A stretch of DNA of 64,000 nt from Lanius collurio (taxonomy: Eukaryota; Chordata; Aves; Passeriformes; Laniidae). Of the stretch, positions 60,901 through 64,000 are shown in pieces. The translations under genes were made by a program, and so were the position numbers. Each line of letters starts with the position of its first letter. The first letter of the stretch is position 1. Where the stretch lies: NCBI GenBank assembly GCA_020086605.1, contig JACBWW010000020.1, forward strand, positions 15,177,382 through 15,241,381, written 5' to 3'. Under the pieces are notes generated by a model. It saw nothing but the letters and a program-made list of their open reading frames with translations. It searched no databases and had not been told where the DNA came from.

Positions 60901-63833
60901 GAGCAGTGGACTGATGGAAGATGAGTCTTGGTTAGGTAGGTTGCTAAGACATTTGCTCTCTGCTCTTACTTAGAAAGTTGCTCTCATATTCCCCTCAAAT
61001 GCAGTTACACATCCGTGCTTTGCATGGACCTGTTTGGCTTTGTGTCACTTGTGTACTCTGGTGACCATTACTACTTCAGGGGAGTGTTGTGGGAAGACCA
61101 CAAGGCATTATGGCAGAGAAGTGCATGGTATCTCAGTGTGATACAGAGGCAGGGAGCCACAAAAGGAGGAGGCTCTTTGGGACACATTTTCAGCATTGAG
61201 AAGCCTCAGTAATCTCTAAGGCGAGACAGCTTTTAAATTTCAAGATCTGAGATGAAGGGAGTATTGAATTATGATCCTTCTGTAGGACCAGGTCACTGAA
61301 GATCCCTCCCTGCCTATTCCTCCTCCCTGCTTCTGAAGTGTGATAGATGTAACCATACCACTCAAGGAGCTCTTAGTCACCCGGGTTTCTGGGTCATGTG
61401 GTGGCAGACTCAATAGATCCTGTTCTTAGGAAGCTTTAACTTCCTAGCTCCCTTGAAAGAGTGGTCTTTCATATTGACTATATTTTCAATTAAAGATTTA
61501 AAGAACATTTGTTCCCTGAAAGTACAATACAGAACTGATTGACCGCAATATGCGTTTCCCACCAGTGCATATTTTTTCAAACAAGCAATAAAGTAGCACC
61601 ATCATTACTTTCTGTCAGCAAAATAAGCCATCTTTCTTCCTTAAAAAGGACTTTGTCAAAGAGAAGTTAGACCGACATTAAAAATTTGGACTAAATCAAT
61701 ACCAGCATAACAATATCAGTGGAAAAACCCCAACTTTTCTGTTACTTACATTTTTTTTAAACTAAATCCCAGTGTTGTCTTTTTTTTTCATAACAGTATT
61801 CAAGAAAATAGCAGTTGTTAATCCAAAACTCTGTCAATCATTCTACCAAATGGAACAAAACTCACAGGATATTGAGTTGCAAAGTAAAATAATAAAAAAC
61901 ACGACATGGAAAATTTACAGATACAACTCTTCAAATAAATGTTTATTTAATCCCACAAAGAATATTGTCAAACAAGTCTTGCCTATAAACTAAGTCTTGT
62001 GAAATGCTGTGGCAAAGGTTATTATGATTTCTGGTATAAGTTATTTACCCTTAGGGCACTGGTTTATCCCTAATCTAGAAAAAAAATAAATTACAACTGC
62101 TCCCTGTGTTAATAGGCTAGTAGGATATTCCTCAATGCCTTTTTTCCTTAGGTCCTGGCTGTCAATAAATTTTATCAAAGTCTTCTGTGACAGAAGGGCT
62201 AGAAATGACATGGAAGTACAGAACTATAAATAAGCAAATATTTTTGGGCATCATCCGGAGACAAATACCTATAAAGTCAGATGTACAAACTAATGCATTA
62301 GTGAATCATCATCCTGAGGGCAGAGCACATAGTGCAATCACTTTCAAGGGAAAGGTAGAAATTGTGCACATTGGATGCTACTGCAGAAATTTAGTCAGGA
62401 AGAGCTATCATTTAACATTAATTCTATTTCATAAAACAGCTGGAGAGAAAAGAGAAATGATAGAGAATAATAACAAGAACTGTAATGCATTAATTAATCA
62501 CTTGTGCAAGCAACATTCTTCCCTCTCCAGCCCCACTTCCAGCCTGGTCTAACAGACCTGCCTGACTGCCATCTGAAGGGCAGGCACTGCTTTAATTTCT
62601 GTATTTGTTTTGTCACATATTGCTGGGCTGGAAATTCTCAAATCCAGTTGCTCCTAAATTGGAGTCTCCATGGCAACATTCACAGAGGTGCATGTTGGAG
62701 CCAGCTGCCAGAAGAAGACAGTTACATAATAAAAACAGGAGGATTTCTGCTTGTCACTTTTACTGCCCTGAGATACATGGACAGACAGACAGAATGTAAG
62801 TAATAGTGTCGTAAAACTAGTAGAAAAGAGGGTGATACCACAAAGCTATTTAAAATATTTGCAAGAGGTGGGAAGTTAGATTGCAAAAGGTGAAAAGTTA
62901 GGTTGTATAAATGACTTATATTCATCCTTTGTGTTGTTTTTAGTGCTTATAAGTAATGACTTGCAGCAAGGATATGAAGTTGAGAAGGTAAGGTGATGGC
63001 AGCATCAGCTGTATGTCAGTTTACTGCCAGCTAAATCCAATCTCTGTGTCAGTCAGGTAATGCCAGAGGTAGATCAGGACTTTCACATCAACTGTGCAGT
63101 GCACAGCACTCAGAAAGGAGAGATTCTGAAGAATGACATGTTGGTTTTCCCACAGTAGTTACAAGGAAATCAGTCTTAAAGATCAGAATGGAGACTGGGT
63201 TTGGGTGTGCAACTGAGGAGTAATTAAATACAGAGAGACTAGAGGGACCAGCTTACTTGCTGTCATGTTTGGTAAGGCAGTATTACACCATTATAACAAG
63301 AGAATTAGCAGTAAGACCATTTTAGCAGCAGAAAATTCTTAAGACTCCTGTGAAGCTTCCCTTTCACATAATGTGATACAAAAGAGTAAATCTTTTTCTG
63401 GACTTAGAGCAGATATTTGTATTGCAGTCATTGGCTGTTTACTTCTCCAGGAATAATTTTTACAATTCTTTGAGCACAACTGTGTATCTCCACACAGAAA
63501 TACCATTCATCTTGTTGTCACCAGAGTCATGCAAAAACCTAAAAAGTCTTTCAGGCCATTTCAGGAAAGACTGAATGAAGAAGTTTAGGTAATTTTATAC
63601 TTAATATAAGGAATATTTTCTTTTCTTCCTCAGAAATGACTGCTAAATGCAAAAGTTTACCTATGTGTTATCTAAGATTCCAGACTTTACATTCTACTTA
63701 GCTTCATGTACAAAAGATGTATATTTATTTTTCACACAAAACACTAGCCTCCAAAAAGTTTTGGATAGACAGCAATATTTTTTGTGGCAACTGCACATGC
63801 ATATGTGATCCACTCTGGTATTTTGTCATTTAG
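57950..63833. other. Long unique AT-rich stretch
   Basis: No gene or transposon is recognised in 5.9 kb. The complement of 59810-60262 holds a 150-codon open frame, the longest in the window outside repeats, and 62187-62552 a 121-codon one. Neither has a recognisable domain. An ATTTGCAT octamer (59260-59267) and a few CAGA units (62782-62793) were noted. Confidence 0.45.
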
Positions 63834-63910
63834 GTAAATGTTAATACACAGCAGCTGGATCTCAACGGTCATCCATTAAGATGCATTTCTGACTCCTCCT
63901 CGTGTCAAAG
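63834..63910 (+). other. Weak candidate internal exon (77 nt)
   Basis: A T-rich stretch ending TTTTGTCATTTAG precedes 63834, and CAAAG followed by GTAATGAG stands at the right border, so both splice consensus sites are present. Only one of three frames is open; it starts VNVNTQQLDLNGHPLRC and runs through all 25 codons with two bases over. The stretch also has two CpGs in CpG-poor surroundings. I do not recognise the peptide and cannot name a gene. A 25-codon stop-free frame between AG and GT occurs by chance fairly often, so this is only a candidate. Confidence 0.2.
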
Positions 63911-64000
63911 GTAATGAGAAAATAGTTCAAGAAAAACATCTTCAAAAAGAAGTGAATCTTCTTTCTTTAGCTAACCCTGTTTCCTCTGTTAACTCTTAGA

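Noticed and set aside
1..64000. CRISPR arrays, operons, tRNA or rRNA genes
   Set aside because: None was seen; the repeat families point to a bird nuclear genome, and the only regular array (41611-41967) has adjacent units without spacers.

Overview
The window reads as noncoding nuclear DNA from a bird, most likely a passerine or another neoavian. The case for a bird is the repeat content: six 3'-biased fragments of CR1 LINE elements, at least nine copies or pieces of endogenous-retrovirus LTRs whose terminal sequences match well-known avian LTR types, and no Alu-like or L1-like sequence. I recognised the families by memory of their consensus sequences; no search was run. The sequence is AT-rich and CpG-poor except inside the GC-rich parts of the LTRs.

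No protein-coding gene can be supported. All long open frames are short (at most about 230 codons), and the longest lie inside a tandem repeat, an LTR or low-complexity DNA. One 77-base stretch near the right edge (63834-63910) has splice-like borders and one open frame and is kept as a weak exon candidate. The window is therefore either an intergenic desert or part of a very large intron.

Layout: 1-2663 unremarkable; 2664-7273 LTR-A (+), a 75-bp stray piece of LTR-B, an A/C tract, LTR-B copy 1 (-), a CR1 3' end and a perfect hairpin; 7274-15785 mostly unique with low-complexity tracts and one possible LTR; 15786-16347 an internally deleted CR1 joining ORF1 esterase sequence to the end of ORF2; 18899-20219 a CR1 3' half followed by a class II (ERVK-like) solo LTR with a perfect 6-bp target duplication; 20220-28774 unique with two long tracts made almost only of A and C; 28775-31148 an LTR remnant and an inverted LTR-A copy; 31149-38463 unique, ending in an assembly gap flanked by identical 114-bp copies; 38806-40185 a CR1 split by an LTR-A solo LTR; 41159-42610 LTR-C carrying a nine-unit minisatellite; 45534-46871 LTR-B copy 2 with a perfect 5-bp target duplication; 47361-47700 a CR1 endonuclease remnant; 49493-49781 a possible LTR; 50540-50622 a pentanucleotide microsatellite; 57503-57944 LTR-D with a perfect 5-bp duplication; the rest unique.

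No retroviral gag, pol or env sequence was recognised, so the LTRs look like solo LTRs left by recombination between the two ends of proviruses. I found no convincing novel biological system. The most useful observations are the probable false gap at 38017-38349, the chimeric deleted CR1, the nested CR1/LTR insertion, the LTR-internal minisatellite and the LTR insertions whose exact target duplications fix their boundaries.
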